15,313 nt of DNA from Candidatus Hodarchaeota archaeon (GCA_030589605.1 JAUUVJ010000033.1:1-15313), one strand, 5' to 3'. Counted from the stretch's first letter, positions 1-7,714 are shown. The notes: a model not told the origin generated them from the letters alone. Made by a program: numbers and translations.

Positions 1-286
1 ATTCCTCAATGAGTGCGAGTTTTGACTTTTTCTGATTAAATGGATTTTCATGTTTTAGTTGCCACTCACGTTTCATTGCTAATTGTTGAGATGGAAATTT
101 TTCAAGATAAACAAGCTCTATTGGCTGCTTATGTGTTAAACGAGCACCTTTTGTTGAACTTAATCCAGTGTGTTGCGTAATACGGGACATGAGACGATGT
201 GTATATCCAGTGTAGATTTTGCGATTGGATCCATGAGATTTATTACCAACAAGTAGCATGTACACCCAATAAGGCAAGATTTTCAC
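1..286 (-). CDS. GIY-YIG family endonuclease, 3' end cut by window edge
   Basis: Reading the minus strand from a GTG at 286 (a TTG lies just before it at 289; the upstream in-frame stop is at 299-301) gives at least 95 residues with no stop before the window edge. The protein has the GIY-YIG nuclease signature: WVYMLL near residues 7-12, IYTGYTHRL at 24-32 with the catalytic Arg at 31, and KREWQLK at 72-78 with the metal-binding Glu at 74. This is the small single-domain UvrC-N-like type (YhbQ/YazA group), normally about 80-100 residues, so only a few residues are probably missing. Such proteins are predicted DNA-nicking enzymes with possible roles in repair; their substrates are poorly known. 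The family call is firm; the choice between GTG and TTG is not. Confidence 0.82.
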   Translation of the reverse strand, partial: MKILPYWVYMLLVGNKSHGSNRKIYTGYTHRLMSRITQHTGLSSTKGARLTHKQPIELVYLEKFPSQQLAMKREWQLKHENPFNQKKSKLALIEE

Positions 287-455
287 CAATTTATGTGATT
301 ATTACCTAAATAAAAATATTCATAAAAATCTCCTCTAAAATAATTGAGAGGAAAATAAGATCGATTCATACTATTATAACCATTAATTTATCAGGACACT
401 TGTCGGATCAAGCAACACCATTTATTTTCAGTGAAATGGGTTCAGAGTTGGATAG

Positions 456-465
456 TTTATTATAG
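456..465 (+). promoter_or_regulatory. TATA-like box before the glycosyltransferase gene
   Basis: TTTATTATAG ends 31 bases before the ATG at 496. The same TTATTATA core recurs at 3713-3720 before the parvulin gene, with the ATG at the same distance. In archaea transcription starts about 25 bases after the TATA box, which predicts a very short leader and supports ATG 496 over the upstream TTG at 469. The rest of 287-495 is AT-rich and shows no gene. Confidence 0.45.
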
Positions 466-495
466 AGTTTGTTCTGTAGTGATAAAACGAGAAGA

Positions 496-3400
496 ATGAC
501 CTCGCCGAACGAAGAAAATGAAGTAAAAGAATCAAACTCGCAATCAGAGATACCTCCAGCAGTCACTAAAATATGGGGTATCATTTCAGAGTTTAAATTT
601 GTTCTATTAATTGCTTTCCTAGCTTTTTGGGTGAAGGTAGTATATTTAAGCAGTACGGACATGTGGGACGAAGGTTGGTTTACTGCTATCTTTAGCCGCA
701 TGGCAGATGGTTTATCTGATCCTTTTCTTCCTCTTTATTACCCTGCTGAGGGAGGTGGAACTGCATTCTTTGATAAACCACCTGTGGCCTTTTGGGGTGG
801 TGCTATTTTGATGACTTTTTTTGGTCGTTCCACCTTTGCTGCAAAAGGGATTGTTGTTATTGGTGGAGCTGGACTTGCTGTTATCGTTTACTTTCTATTT
901 AGTCATCAATCTGAAAACAAAAGTGCTGCTGTAATCGCTGGTTTACTTGTGGCATTAGCACACTTTCTTACTTTTTATTCAAGAACTGCGTATATTGACC
1001 CTTTTGTTATTTTCATGTCAGCTTTGGTGATGTTACTTGCTGTTCGTATGATTGATGCTGTGCTCGTTGAAAATAATATGCGAAAGGGTTATATCCTTTT
1101 AATTATCACTGTTATTGTAAATGTCTTCAATATATTGACAAAAGCTTGGCAAGGAGTTCTGACTTTTCCTGCTATTGGAATTTATTTACTTTTCAGGTAT
1201 TTAGAGAGACACGTTCGATCTGAAGATTGGAAACTTGTTTGGTGTGAAATTCGTTCATATTTCGTTCTTTCACCTAAAAAAATTCCCTCAAATCTAATTA
1301 TTTCCTCAGATTCTAATAACATAAGAGTTCCATTTCCTTATTTAATTGCGATAGTTGCATTTATGTCTTCTTTCATTGGATCATATATTATCACTAATTT
1401 GTTGATTTCTAGTTTAGTTTTAGCAATTGTTTCTAGTATAGGTTGCTATATGGTCTTTTTAAGAACATCTTCTATTCAAAATAGGATTTTATATATACCA
1501 GGTTTTACATCTGGTGTTATCGCGGGTCTAATCAGTGGAATTGCTGGAGGACTTATTGTAAGTATTTTTTATAAAAATTTTGTTGGTTCATTCACTGATA
1601 TTGCTAATGAATTAGGTGAACTGGATATATTTTCTGGAGGTTTATTCTCAGGCTTATTTGTTTCATCTTCATCAAATGTTGATATCGCATTAACAATTCT
1701 CAGTTTATTATCCTCTCTATTTGGATCTATTTTAACTTTTCTTACAATAATCTTGTTAACGGGTGTTATTTTAGATTTATTTACACGGAGTAAAAAATTT
1801 CTCAGAATAATGTATGAAATTTTGGACATCATTCCCCTAGCAATATTAGGTTTGTGGTTTGCATTTTGGTTCGGAGGTATTCTTCTACTTGGACTATTTT
1901 TCGAGCGTGATGCTTATAAAATAACATTCTTTGGAGTTCTAGTTACATTAATTCTGATTCTACTTGTGGGTTACCCGAGATTAAAAAACTATATCACAAC
2001 ATACCTTAATTTAGATTTACCACTAAAATCAAAAGAGGAAATAAGGACATTTGAATTACACCTCCTTTTTACCTGTATTGCTGTAATGTTGCTTATATTA
2101 AGCTTCATACCTTTTACTGCATGGGTACAGTATCTAGATTCTAATATAGCAAATGGTACATTCCCTTGGAATGTTCGTGTTCCTGGAGAATTAAGTGGGG
2201 ATCCAAATAGACCAAACCCTGTTACTTACACCTTTTTATTTTTTGACTACTATGTTTCTTGGCGATATAGCCATGGTACTAAGTATTCATTACCTTCCAG
2301 CATTGGGAGTGCTGTGAATGATTATGTCCTAATTATTATGTTACCTTTTTTTATTGTGGGTGTTATTGCTTTTTTCTTTTCAGAAAAGCGAAACCCAGCA
2401 CTTGGCGCACTATTTCTTACTTGGCTAGTAACAGTTCCATTCATTTTTTTCCCTGCTCAGTTCCAATTAAACTATTACTATATCCCTCTTGCCATCCCCT
2501 ATCTAGCTGTTGCTGCTAAAGGTATAGAATATATTTATTCCAGTGAACGATGGAAGATTTCTGTAACGGATAAAGTTGAACGATTTCTAGCTGGAGGATA
2601 TTTTTATTTCGAAGTTAGTTTATTATATATTCTTTTACCTACTGGTACGTTTATTGATTCCCTCTTAAAATTCTTAGCAGGAAACATCGATATTAATGCT
2701 TTTGTTAATGAAATCGATACTTTGCTCAACTTCCTCTTTATTGCATGTCTATTTCTAATTCCCTTCACCTTTATAGCGTTTCGGGTACTTAAAACCTTTC
2801 CTGGTATTATTACTGCTGGTTTTGCTTACAAATATTTTATGGTTTCATGGATTAAAGATTTTAATAAATTGTATTCTCTCATTTTCCATGATCTTCTAGA
2901 TACATTGCTATCTCTTGATTTTTCATGGATTCAAGATATTTTTGAATTAGGAGCTCCACTTGTTACTCTAGTTGGAATCATACTTCTATTGTTTGGTTTG
3001 TACTGGTTAAAAGATAAGGTTAAACCTCAAGCGTTCATTATTCTCACTCTTGTATTTTCTGGGATGTTAATCAATGTGTCAGGTCTAGCCCATTACAATC
3101 AAATACATGATTTAGGTTTTCAAGAGATGGCAATTTACATCAACAATCATGGTGGTAACTATAATCGTAGTACATGGGTTATTCCTGAATCAGGTGCTCA
3201 ATTTGCTATGAGATACTATTTGGGATATGAAGTTGTTAATACACAGAATTATCCATTTCAATATAATGACTCTGCAGATGTGGATGTTTATTATAGCCTG
3301 CGTCCATATATTAAATTCTGGGTTATTGTAAATGATACACATTGGAATGTACCGGATTACAGTGCAAATTACTCCGAATCGTATCATTGGTTCACGAATC

Positions 3401-3516
3401 ATGAACATTTGGTGTGTGTAGATGACATTGTTGGACTAACGAGTTGGTATAAGATACACCTCTTTGTTAACCGTACATGGATAACAGAACAAGATTATGA
3501 TTGGACAAAATTATAG
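496..3516 (+). CDS. GT39/ArnT-like polytopic membrane glycosyltransferase
   Basis: A 1006-residue integral membrane protein. A polar N-terminus of about 30 residues is followed by a first membrane helix (about 33-50) and then a loop with STDMWDEGW (54-61) and DKPPVAFW (93-100). These are the acidic DE motif and the DKPP motif of GT-C glycosyltransferases of the GT39/ArnT/PMT group, which transfer sugar from a lipid-phosphate donor at the outer face of the membrane. Many more hydrophobic helices follow. The C-terminal part (about 880-1006) is soluble and rich in aromatic residues. It is much longer than typical ArnT (about 550 residues), with additional predicted membrane segments around 285-520. 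Start: ATG 496, because the TATA-like box fits it; an in-frame TTG at 469 would add nine residues. Acceptor and sugar cannot be read from the sequence; surface glycolipid or protein glycosylation is inference. Confidence 0.8.
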   Translation: MTSPNEENEVKESNSQSEIPPAVTKIWGIISEFKFVLLIAFLAFWVKVVYLSSTDMWDEGWFTAIFSRMADGLSDPFLPLYYPAEGGGTAFFDKPPVAFWGGAILMTFFGRSTFAAKGIVVIGGAGLAVIVYFLFSHQSENKSAAVIAGLLVALAHFLTFYSRTAYIDPFVIFMSALVMLLAVRMIDAVLVENNMRKGYILLIITVIVNVFNILTKAWQGVLTFPAIGIYLLFRYLERHVRSEDWKLVWCEIRSYFVLSPKKIPSNLIISSDSNNIRVPFPYLIAIVAFMSSFIGSYIITNLLISSLVLAIVSSIGCYMVFLRTSSIQNRILYIPGFTSGVIAGLISGIAGGLIVSIFYKNFVGSFTDIANELGELDIFSGGLFSGLFVSSSSNVDIALTILSLLSSLFGSILTFLTIILLTGVILDLFTRSKKFLRIMYEILDIIPLAILGLWFAFWFGGILLLGLFFERDAYKITFFGVLVTLILILLVGYPRLKNYITTYLNLDLPLKSKEEIRTFELHLLFTCIAVMLLILSFIPFTAWVQYLDSNIANGTFPWNVRVPGELSGDPNRPNPVTYTFLFFDYYVSWRYSHGTKYSLPSSIGSAVNDYVLIIMLPFFIVGVIAFFFSEKRNPALGALFLTWLVTVPFIFFPAQFQLNYYYIPLAIPYLAVAAKGIEYIYSSERWKISVTDKVERFLAGGYFYFEVSLLYILLPTGTFIDSLLKFLAGNIDINAFVNEIDTLLNFLFIACLFLIPFTFIAFRVLKTFPGIITAGFAYKYFMVSWIKDFNKLYSLIFHDLLDTLLSLDFSWIQDIFELGAPLVTLVGIILLLFGLYWLKDKVKPQAFIILTLVFSGMLINVSGLAHYNQIHDLGFQEMAIYINNHGGNYNRSTWVIPESGAQFAMRYYLGYEVVNTQNYPFQYNDSADVDVYYSLRPYIKFWVIVNDTHWNVPDYSANYSESYHWFTNHEHLVCVDDIVGLTSWYKIHLFVNRTWITEQDYDWTKL

Positions 3517-3712
3517 GGATAAAAAAAATTTGGTGGTAAATCCAGCCTTGATGGGTTTCGAGAAAGTATAAAAATTACATAGACGCTGATATAACGGGTT
3601 CTGTAGAGTAATAACCCAATTCGTAGAGAATGAACCAGTAAGAGAATTTCTGTTGATTTCAATCAATGACTTGAATGAAAAAGAAATGTTGAAAATTGCG
3701 AAGAACCAATGC

Positions 3713-3722
3713 TTATTATAAG
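3713..3722 (+). promoter_or_regulatory. TATA-like box before the parvulin gene
   Basis: TTATTATAAG ends 31 bases before the ATG at 3753, the same spacing and core as the box before the glycosyltransferase gene. The rest of the 236-base gap from 3517 holds only a short open stretch with no usable start. Confidence 0.45.
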
Positions 3723-3752
3723 AATTAACTAATTATTAAATAGTGAGAAATT

Positions 3753-4031
3753 ATGCCTAATAAAATTCAAGCTAGACACATCTTAGTGGAGAAAAAAACC
3801 CTCGCAGAAGATATTATTGAACAAATTAACACTGGAAATAAGTTTGAAGAATTAGCAAAGAAACATTCAACATGTCCTAGCCGAAAAAAGGGAGGAAGTC
3901 TTGGTGAATTCGGTAGAGGCAAGATGGTGCGTGAATTTGAACAAGCCGCTTTTGCATTAAAGAAGGGTCAAGTAACTCAGGTACCAGTGAAAACGAAATT
4001 TGGTTATCATATAATAAAAAGGACTCGTTGA
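3753..4031 (+). CDS. Single-domain parvulin peptidyl-prolyl isomerase (PpiC type)
   Basis: A 92-residue protein consisting of just one rotamase domain, the size of E. coli PpiC and of the known small archaeal parvulins. It catalyses cis-trans isomerisation of peptidyl-proline bonds and so helps protein folding. Visible signature: ARHILV (7-12) with His9, HSTCPSRKKGGSLGEFGRG (38-56) with Cys41, the EFEQAAFALKKGQV helix (61-74), and TKFGYHIIKRTR at the end with His86. These match the His/Cys/His active-site set of parvulins. There is no signal peptide, so it should be cytosolic. ATG 3753 has the context AGTGAGAAATTATG, shared exactly with the iscB start. It appears monocistronic, flanked by AT-rich gaps. 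Confidence 0.93.
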   Translation: MPNKIQARHILVEKKTLAEDIIEQINTGNKFEELAKKHSTCPSRKKGGSLGEFGRGKMVREFEQAAFALKKGQVTQVPVKTKFGYHIIKRTR

Positions 4032-4050
4032 GCCGTGGGGAGCCGTGGGG
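4031..4050 (+). repeat. Tandem GC-rich 10-mer, two copies
   Basis: AGCCGTGGGG occurs twice head to tail, the first copy beginning on the last base of the parvulin stop codon. It stands out in AT-rich surroundings. No function is evident. Confidence 0.6.
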
Positions 4051-4113
4051 ATCATTTGCCATTATAAGTAGTCATGTTCAATCTTCAATTTAATGGTAGC
4101 GAGATAATCGGAA

Positions 4114-4162
4114 GAATAACTACTTGAAAAATAAGTACTTCAAATTTTATTCTTAGTTATTC
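4114..4162. repeat. Inverted repeat in the gap after the parvulin gene
   Basis: GAATAACTA (4114-4122) and TAGTTATTC (4154-4162) are perfect 9-base inverted copies; an inner TTGAA/TTCAA pair could extend the fold. It lies in the 387-base gap 4032-4418. Apart from this, the tandem 10-mer at its start and a TATA-like box near its end, I see nothing in that gap: no tRNA, no gene fragment. It may be a transcript end or a relic of a small element. Confidence 0.35.
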
Positions 4163-4370
4163 AACAAAAAATCCCATGTTCTGATACAAATGTTTTTATT
4201 GAGTTATTAATTAATTTGTTCTGAGAATGAGAAGATGAAGTATTTTTCGAATATTTGAAACCTAAAATACCATCATATGGAAATCAATTTGTAAGGGTTC
4301 TTTAATTGCACAAAGAAATTTAAGATCATACCTAATCATATAAATAAGTACATAAAAACTACGAATAAAT

Positions 4371-4380
4371 GATTATATAG
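4371..4380 (+). promoter_or_regulatory. TATA-like box before the unknown helical protein
   Basis: GATTATATAG ends 39 bases before the TTG start at 4419, a distance compatible with an archaeal promoter and a leader of about 15 bases. It is the best match to a TATA box in this stretch. Confidence 0.4.
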
Positions 4381-4418
4381 GTAAAAATAAACCTCATAGA
4401 GATTGAAGTGATAAAAAT

Positions 4419-4886
4419 TTGTTATTAGATTCCGAAATCCGCTTAGCTCTGCAAAGGATAGAAAATGCTCTCCAACATGTTATGGAATTTCATGATTTTC
4501 GAAATTTCATGTTAGCTAAGGCATATTTAGATGAGGGTCAAATTCATACCTCTATGCAATTTCTTCGGCGCATTGAAAATAGTTCAACCAATGCAAACAA
4601 AGTTATAGTCAAGAGTTTATTCATTCGAGCTCTTATTTTAGCTTATGATCTGCAGTTTACTGATGGCCTCGCTCTATTGGTTCGAATTCGAAATATGGAC
4701 TTCGAAAAAGATGAACAATTATCAAAAGATCTCAATTCTGTTATTAAAGATATTAAAATACAACAACAAGCTAGCACAATGTATGATACGACGAAAGGAA
4801 AAGAAATTATAGCCACCTTCCGACAAAATACAATGAATCATTTAGAAAAATATTTAAATTCAGCAAAACAACTTGTTCGAAAGTAA
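4419..4886 (+). CDS. Hypothetical helical protein, TPR-like
   Basis: A 155-residue soluble protein that I do not recognise. It is almost wholly alpha-helical in character, with no membrane segment, no Cys pair and no obvious catalytic motif. Residues about 24-90 read like two helix-turn-helix hairpins of the tetratricopeptide type (AKAYLDEGQIHTSMQFLRRI, then ALILAYDLQFTDGLALLVRI), followed by a charged helix and a Lys-rich C-terminus. A scaffold or partner-binding role would fit but is inference. The only in-frame start candidate near the upstream stop (TGA at 4404-4406) is TTG 4419; no ATG lies in the first 20 codons. Coding quality is supported by length, the upstream promoter-like box and a clean TAA end. 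It is convergent with tmk, with only 30 bases between the two stops. Confidence 0.7.
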   Translation: MLLDSEIRLALQRIENALQHVMEFHDFRNFMLAKAYLDEGQIHTSMQFLRRIENSSTNANKVIVKSLFIRALILAYDLQFTDGLALLVRIRNMDFEKDEQLSKDLNSVIKDIKIQQQASTMYDTTKGKEIIATFRQNTMNHLEKYLNSAKQLVRK

Positions 4887-4916
4887 TATAATTAAATATA
4901 TGTAATCTTTCTCAGT

Positions 4917-5552
4917 TTATTCGATAGATTTTAAGAATCTTAAAATCAAGTTCCCAATGATTTCAGAAAGGCTGTTTTCATCGATACTAGCGTCTATCCA
5001 TTCAATCTTTTCCCCGATATCCATTTCAGACAACAACTTGTAGTTATTACGAACGATTTCTTGATAAGCTGGGATTTCAAGCTTATCTTCATTTTTTTTA
5101 TCACGATCTCGAATCCGTGATTGACCTAAAGATACAGGGACATCCAATATTATCCAAAGATCTGGCCTTCTGGCAAAAGAATTTTTTTCAAGTATATATT
5201 CTAGACTGAATACATTAAGAGCACCTTGATAAGCTGCATTTGATAAATAATATCTATCGACGAGTACTATTTTCTTCTTCTATAAATTAGGCAAAATATT
5301 TTGTTCTAGATCCCATTGTCTGTCTTTCATGTACCATTCTAATTCTTCTTCAGGAGTCACTTTTTCACGATGTTTTTTGATTTTGTTCTTAATCAATTGT
5401 GCATAAGGAGAATCACGAGTTGGTTCATGAGTAATTATTACAGAATAATTTTGGTTCCGTAAGAAATCTGCAACCCTTTTCATCTGTGTTGTCTTACCTG
5501 AGCCATCAATGCCTTCAAAAGCGATTAAAACACCTCGTGAGAGTTTTATCAA
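4917..5552 (-). pseudogene. tmk: Thymidylate kinase with one in-frame amber codon
   Basis: dTMP kinase makes dTDP from dTMP and is needed for DNA synthesis. Reading through one TAG (codon 91) gives 210 residues, exactly family size. Before the stop: P-loop GIDGSGKT (14-21), THEPTRDSPY (41-50), and DRQWDLEQNILPNL (77-90). After it: KKKIVLVDRYYLSNAAYQG (92-110) with the DRY and AYQG motifs, PDLWIILDVPVSL, and the Arg-rich lid RIRDRD. The frame never shifts, and the halves join with no gap against E. coli Tmk (PAL-A-NGTWVIGDR). Start is TTG 5552, chosen because GGTGAC (5558-5563) sits at ribosome-binding distance. No good internal restart exists near the stop. It may be a fresh pseudogene, a sequencing error, or a gene expressed by readthrough; neighbours use TAG as a true stop. 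Confidence 0.88.
5280..5282 (-). other. In-frame TAG (codon 91) inside tmk
   Basis: The minus strand reads CCT AAT TTA TAG AAG AAG AAA. The codon falls in the variable residue after the conserved P-x-L, just ahead of the DRY strand. One base change from a Lys, Glu or Gln codon would create it. No frameshift or other lesion is present in the gene. Confidence 0.9.
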
Positions 5553-5615
5553 AGAATGTCACCAAATATTATTGTCAAGAGCTCCTAAATCAACAAATGA
5601 TCGCTTTTCTTTTGA

Positions 5616-5623
5616 TTATATAA
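5616..5623. promoter_or_regulatory. Palindromic TATA element between tmk and the IscB unit
   Basis: TTATATAA is its own reverse complement and sits between divergent units. On the minus strand a start about 25 bases away would give tmk a leader of roughly 40 bases. On the plus strand it predicts a transcript beginning near 5645-5650, where the structured region ahead of iscB begins. Use in both directions is inference. Confidence 0.4.
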
Positions 5624-5644
5624 ACAGCTTTTACAATCATTATT

Positions 5645-6000
5645 GAGGAACTTTGACCAATCAAGAGTTGGTCAATAACCCACTGATACTCCTTTAGGAG
5701 TGATCGGTAGGCTTGAGATGATTTTTAATTACTTCAAGCCTGATTGATTAGCCTCAGTCACCACCTGTAACCTATGGTTACGGGTGATTAGACTACGTTA
5801 CCTTGGAATGCAACGGGTAACCAACCCCGTGGTATAGGCACTCTGGAGTGCTCCACAAGCTCCAGACCCTGCGACTAGTGGTTAAACAGTTCTGAGGGTA
5901 GGAACAGTGCTGCTAGTAATCGAAAGAAACCCTTGGTAACATTGGCGATGTGGGCCACGCTCTCATTTGAGAGTGACAGGTTTTTTGTTAACCTGTTCCT
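5645..6000 (+). ncRNA. Candidate omegaRNA (guide RNA scaffold) of IscB
   Basis: The stretch directly upstream of iscB on the same strand is where IscB omegaRNAs are encoded, with the guide at the 5' end. It is visibly GC-richer than its flanks and packed with stems: 5655-5673 (GACCAA/TTGGTC), 5688-5701 (ACTCC/GGAGT), 5709-5741 (AGGCTTGA/TCAAGCCT), 5762-5786 (an 11-pair stem with one G-U and a 3-base loop), 5842-5866 (TCTGGAG/CTCCAGA), 5960-5973 (CTCTC/GAGAG) and 5976-5996 (ACAGGTT/AACCTGT). Paired CTCTC/GAGAG near the 3' end is also seen in the well-studied OgeuIscB omegaRNA. Ends are approximate: the 5' end is set from the predicted TATA start and change in composition. The guide should be the first ~15-20 bases before the scaffold, but its boundary cannot be fixed here. 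Confidence 0.62.
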
Positions 6001-6053
6001 TTTCTAGAGAATATACAGTTAATACATTTAAAACAACAGAAAAGTGAGAAATT

Positions 6054-7379
6054 ATGACACAGAAGGTATTTGTTTTGAATAAGCACGGCAAGCCATTGAT
6101 GCCAACCACTCAACGTAAAGCTCGGCTCTTACTCAAAGCTGGTAAAGCCCAGATCGTCAAACATGACCCATTTTTTACCATCCAGCTCTTGTTCGGTTCC
6201 ACTGGTTACCGACAGTCTATTGAGTTCGGAATTGACTCAGGATATCAGAAAATTGGTTATTCTGCTGTTAGTAAGAATGAAGAGTTACTTTGTGGGGAAT
6301 TAGTATTACTAGAAGACATGTCTAACCGATTAACTGGGAAAAAGATGTACCGAAAGAAACGAAGAAAAAAATTACGTTACCGACCTCCACGTTTCAACAA
6401 CAGGCGAAGACAAAATGGTTGGTTTGCTCCTTCCATTCAACACAAACATAACAGTCATCTTTTGTTGGTCAAATTGATCGAGTCAATCTTGCCTATAATG
6501 GAGAAGATTATTGAAGTAGCTAATTTTGATATCCATAAAATAAAGAACCCAACCATTTTAGGTCTCGAGTATCAGCAAGGGGAACAAATTGGTTATTGCA
6601 ATGTCCGAGAATACGTATTGCACCGTGATAGCCATGAATGTCAGAATCCTAATTGCAAAAACTGGGCTATGCAAAAAATCTTACAAATACACCACATCGG
6701 GTATTGGCAAGATGATATGACGAACAGACCAGGAAATTTGATCACACTCTGCACGAAATGTCACATTCCCAAAAATCACATGGAAAATGGTTGTTTGTAT
6801 GGCTGGAAACCGAAGGTTCAGGATTTTAAGGGGGAGACATTCATGACTACAGTACGAAAGAAACTGGTTAACATCTTAAACTGTGCTAGAACCTATGGAT
6901 ATATAACCAAGCATCGAAGGAAATTATTAAACCTTCCCAAATCTCACGCTAATGATGCATTTGTTATCGCAGGTGGTACGAAACAAAAAAGAGCAAAACC
7001 CATACATTTGGAACAAATTAGAAGAAACAACCGCTCATTACAGAAATTTTATGATGCACAGTACATCGATACACGTACGGATGAGAAAACTCGTGGAAAA
7101 GAACTTCACAGTGGTAGACGTACCCGAAATAAGCAGCTAAACGAAGAGAATTTACATGTGTATCGTGGGAAGAAGCTCAAAAAAGGACGTGTGAACATCC
7201 GTAAGCAACATTACCAGTACCAACCCAAAGACTTCGTAAGCTATAAAGGAAGACATTATAAAGTTAAAGGAATGCAGAACTATGGGAAATATGTCAAACT
7301 AGATGGATTGAACAAACCAATCAAACTAGCATTAATCCGTCCCATTAGGTGGCGTAAGGGGATTTGTATTAGCTGTTGA
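6054..7379 (+). CDS. iscB: IscB RNA-guided nuclease (RRXRR/PLMP, RuvC and HNH)
   Basis: A 441-residue member of the IscB family, the transposon-encoded ancestors of Cas9, which use an omegaRNA to cut DNA. Domains in order: PLMP region (KPLMPTTQRKARLLLKAGKA, 13-32); RuvC-I IEFGIDSG with Asp61; Arg-rich bridge helix about 98-120; RuvC-II IIEVANFD with Glu154; the linker EYQQGEQIGYCNVREYVLH (172-190); HNH with zinc Cys196, Cys201, Cys233, Cys236 and the HH-N-H set His213/His214, Asn228, His237; RuvC-III KSHANDA with His298 and Asp301; and a basic C-terminal region ending in the beta-rich TAM-binding type domain (about 375-435). Every catalytic residue expected is present, so it looks active. ATG 6054 has AGTGAGAAATT in front. 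No Y1 transposase (TnpA) is adjacent, so it is either mobilised in trans, stranded or domesticated. Confidence 0.95.
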   Translation: MTQKVFVLNKHGKPLMPTTQRKARLLLKAGKAQIVKHDPFFTIQLLFGSTGYRQSIEFGIDSGYQKIGYSAVSKNEELLCGELVLLEDMSNRLTGKKMYRKKRRKKLRYRPPRFNNRRRQNGWFAPSIQHKHNSHLLLVKLIESILPIMEKIIEVANFDIHKIKNPTILGLEYQQGEQIGYCNVREYVLHRDSHECQNPNCKNWAMQKILQIHHIGYWQDDMTNRPGNLITLCTKCHIPKNHMENGCLYGWKPKVQDFKGETFMTTVRKKLVNILNCARTYGYITKHRRKLLNLPKSHANDAFVIAGGTKQKRAKPIHLEQIRRNNRSLQKFYDAQYIDTRTDEKTRGKELHSGRRTRNKQLNEENLHVYRGKKLKKGRVNIRKQHYQYQPKDFVSYKGRHYKVKGMQNYGKYVKLDGLNKPIKLALIRPIRWRKGICISC

Positions 7380-7533
7380 ATTTATAAATCTAGATAAATT
7401 GAATATTACAATTGAATATCTCAAATATTGTGGACCTTTATTTATTCGATCAGTCTCTAAACTTGATACTTCTCATTTTCAAGGAGTAGTATCTTCTAGA
7501 ACATCCTTGGGTATATATTAATAATTACTAGAA

Positions 7534-7576
7534 ACATACTCTATCTAAATATTAGTTAAAACTAATACATACTCTA
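7534..7576. repeat. Palindrome flanked by direct repeats, downstream of iscB
   Basis: TATTAGTT-AA-AACTAATA (7550-7567) is a perfect inverted repeat. ACATACTCTA occurs just before it (7534-7543) and again overlapping its end (7567-7576). It lies in the 359-base gap 7380-7738, which otherwise contains an open stretch without ATG (7336-7521), a repeated ATTGAATAT near 7396-7420 and a promoter-like box. A transposon right-end structure or an operator are both possible. Confidence 0.4.
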
Positions 7577-7705
7577 AAAAAGAGAGAATATCGCCAAGGT
7601 TCATTCATTTATGATATTAAATAGATTCTTAAGCCAATTTATTATGGATTATTTGTATTATGATAAAAAAAGAAATAAAGTCGGTATTACGCAGGTATTG
7701 CTTAA

Positions 7706-7714
7706 TATTTTATA
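7706..7714 (+). promoter_or_regulatory. TATA-like box before the small repeat protein
   Basis: ATTTTATAC ends 36 bases before ATG 7751. Transcription from it would begin near 7736, leaving a short leader carrying GAGG at 7741-7744. Confidence 0.4.

Noticed and set aside
469..495. Upstream TTG as start of the glycosyltransferase
   Set aside because: It lies only a few bases after the TATA-like box at 456-465, so a transcript from that box would begin after it; ATG 496 fits.
3574..3720. Open stretch ahead of the parvulin gene ending KEMLKIAKNQCLL
   Set aside because: About 43 codons with no usable start codon and no recognisable family; probably chance or an unidentifiable remnant.
4917..5147. 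Separate 76-residue minus-strand gene beginning at a TTG
   Set aside because: It is the C-terminal part of tmk in the same frame as the first half; the DRY and AYQG motifs lie upstream of that TTG, so it is not an independent start.
5645..6000. CRISPR array or riboswitch as explanation of the hairpin-rich region before iscB
   Set aside because: There are no regularly spaced direct repeats, and each stem has a different sequence; position and orientation fit an omegaRNA better.
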